A stretch of 13,243 nt of DNA from Thermoplasmata archaeon UBA184 (GTDB taxonomy: Archaea > Thermoplasmatota > Thermoplasmata > Lutacidiplasmatales > UBA184). The translations under genes were made by a program, and so were the position numbers. Shown in pieces: positions 12,766-13,243 of the stretch (position 1 is its first letter; the number at the start of each line of letters is the position of its first letter). Location of the stretch: contig DAEB01000054.1 of assembly GCA_002495185.1 (NCBI GenBank), forward strand, positions 1 through 13,243, read 5' to 3'. The notes beneath the pieces were generated by a model that saw only the letters and a list, made by a program, of their open reading frames with translations, searched no databases and was not told the origin of the DNA.

Positions 12766-13243
12766 TCAGGGAGCGGGGGCGGCCCGGCGGGCCGGTGCCC
12801 GCGGCGGGTTCGCCCGCCGGATCTCCCGGATCCGGTCGCGGATTCGGGCCGCTTCCTCGAAGTCGAGCCGCTCGGCCGCGAGTCGCATCTCTTCCTCGAG
12901 GTTGGTGAGGAGGAGCGGGAACTTGTCCTTCCAGTACTTGCCGAGCCCGCTGGTCGAGAGCTCCCCCGAGGGAGCCTCCTCCTCGGGGGCGAGAAGCGAG
13001 CGGACCTCCTTTCGGATCGTCTCGGGAATGATTCCGTGCTCGCGGTTGAAGTCGACCTGCGTCTGGCGCCTCCGGGCCATCTCCGCGATGGCCCGTTGCA
13101 TCGAGCCCGTGGCCCGGTCGGCGTAGAGGACGACCTTGCCCGCAACGTTACGACTCGCTCGACCGGCCGTCTGGACGATCGAGGTCTCGCTGCGAAGATA
13201 CCCCTCCTTGTCGGCGTCGAGGATCGCGACGAAGCTCACCTCG
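12766..13243 (-). CDS. uvrB: UvrB, excinuclease ABC subunit B (C-terminal part; 5' end outside the window)
   Basis: The last 158 residues or so of UvrB, the helicase-like damage-verification subunit of nucleotide excision repair that works with UvrA and UvrC. It begins in the helicase C-terminal half with VSFVAILDADKEGYLRSE and helicase motif VI QTAGRASRN, continues with GKVVLYADRATGSMQRAI, and carries the linker IIPETIRKEV. It ends with a UVR domain (EEEMRLAAERLDFEEAARIRDRIREI) that contacts UvrC. The tail after it is a short Ala/Pro/Arg-rich stretch. UvrABC is bacterial in origin and occurs in only some archaea, so acquisition by transfer is likely in the lineage. Base composition is like its neighbours. 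Confidence 0.95.
   Translation of the reverse strand, partial: EVSFVAILDADKEGYLRSETSIVQTAGRASRNVAGKVVLYADRATGSMQRAIAEMARRRQTQVDFNREHGIIPETIRKEVRSLLAPEEEAPSGELSTSGLGKYWKDKFPLLLTNLEEEMRLAAERLDFEEAARIRDRIREIRRANPPRAPARRAAPAP

Noticed and set aside
1..13243. CRISPR array, insertion sequence, transposase or integrase
   Set aside because: No regularly spaced direct repeats, terminal inverted repeats around a coding region, or DDE/tyrosine recombinase motifs were seen, although a tRNA 3' end at the left edge could in principle be an attachment site.

Overview
The window looks archaeal. It carries an aIF1/SUI1 translation factor, a tRNA-Trp with an intron at the canonical 37/38 position and a bulge-helix-bulge-like splice site, and AT-rich TATA-like boxes about 26-30 bases upstream of several start codons, as expected for leaderless or short-leader transcripts. 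The DNA is very GC-rich, so long antisense open frames are common and were discounted. Gene content (COG1497-type regulator, corrinoid ABC importer with an extended ATPase, bacterial-type UvrB) suggests a GC-rich euryarchaeal lineage, perhaps Thermoplasmatota. That lineage call is inference.

Layout from left to right. Bases 1-20 are the 3' tail of a tRNA. At 95-556 is an SRPBCC/AHSA1-like protein, followed by a convergent small zinc-ribbon protein (582-776). This is divergent from a GcvH-like/TusA-like fusion protein (854-1549), whose TATA-like box lies inside a perfect 10-bp inverted repeat. The fusion converges on a two-domain thiosulfate sulfurtransferase (1569-2423). Next on the minus strand is aIF1 (2542-2859), preceded by a possible basic micro-ORF.

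Bases 3024-5492 are a minus-strand ABC-2 exporter operon with one ATPase and two different permeases whose coding ends overlap. A candidate 46-codon small gene lies upstream of it. Then come a large polysaccharide/MATE-type flippase (5788-7518), a glyoxalase-fold protein (7579-7983) and the intron-containing tRNA-Trp (8138-8295).

Divergent from tRNA-Trp is a plus-strand corrinoid/iron-complex import operon: binding protein, FecCD/BtuC permease and BtuD ATPase with a C-terminal Rossmann-like extension (8423-11863). It ends tail to tail, with overlapping stop codons, against a COG1497-type winged-helix regulator (11860-12696). The right edge holds the 3' part of uvrB.

The most unusual part is the left third. 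A lipoyl-protein-like domain lacking the lipoylated lysine is fused to a TusA-like sulfur-carrier domain, sits under a probable operator, and lies next to a rhodanese. This suggests a sulfur-trafficking module, with function inferred from domains and context only.
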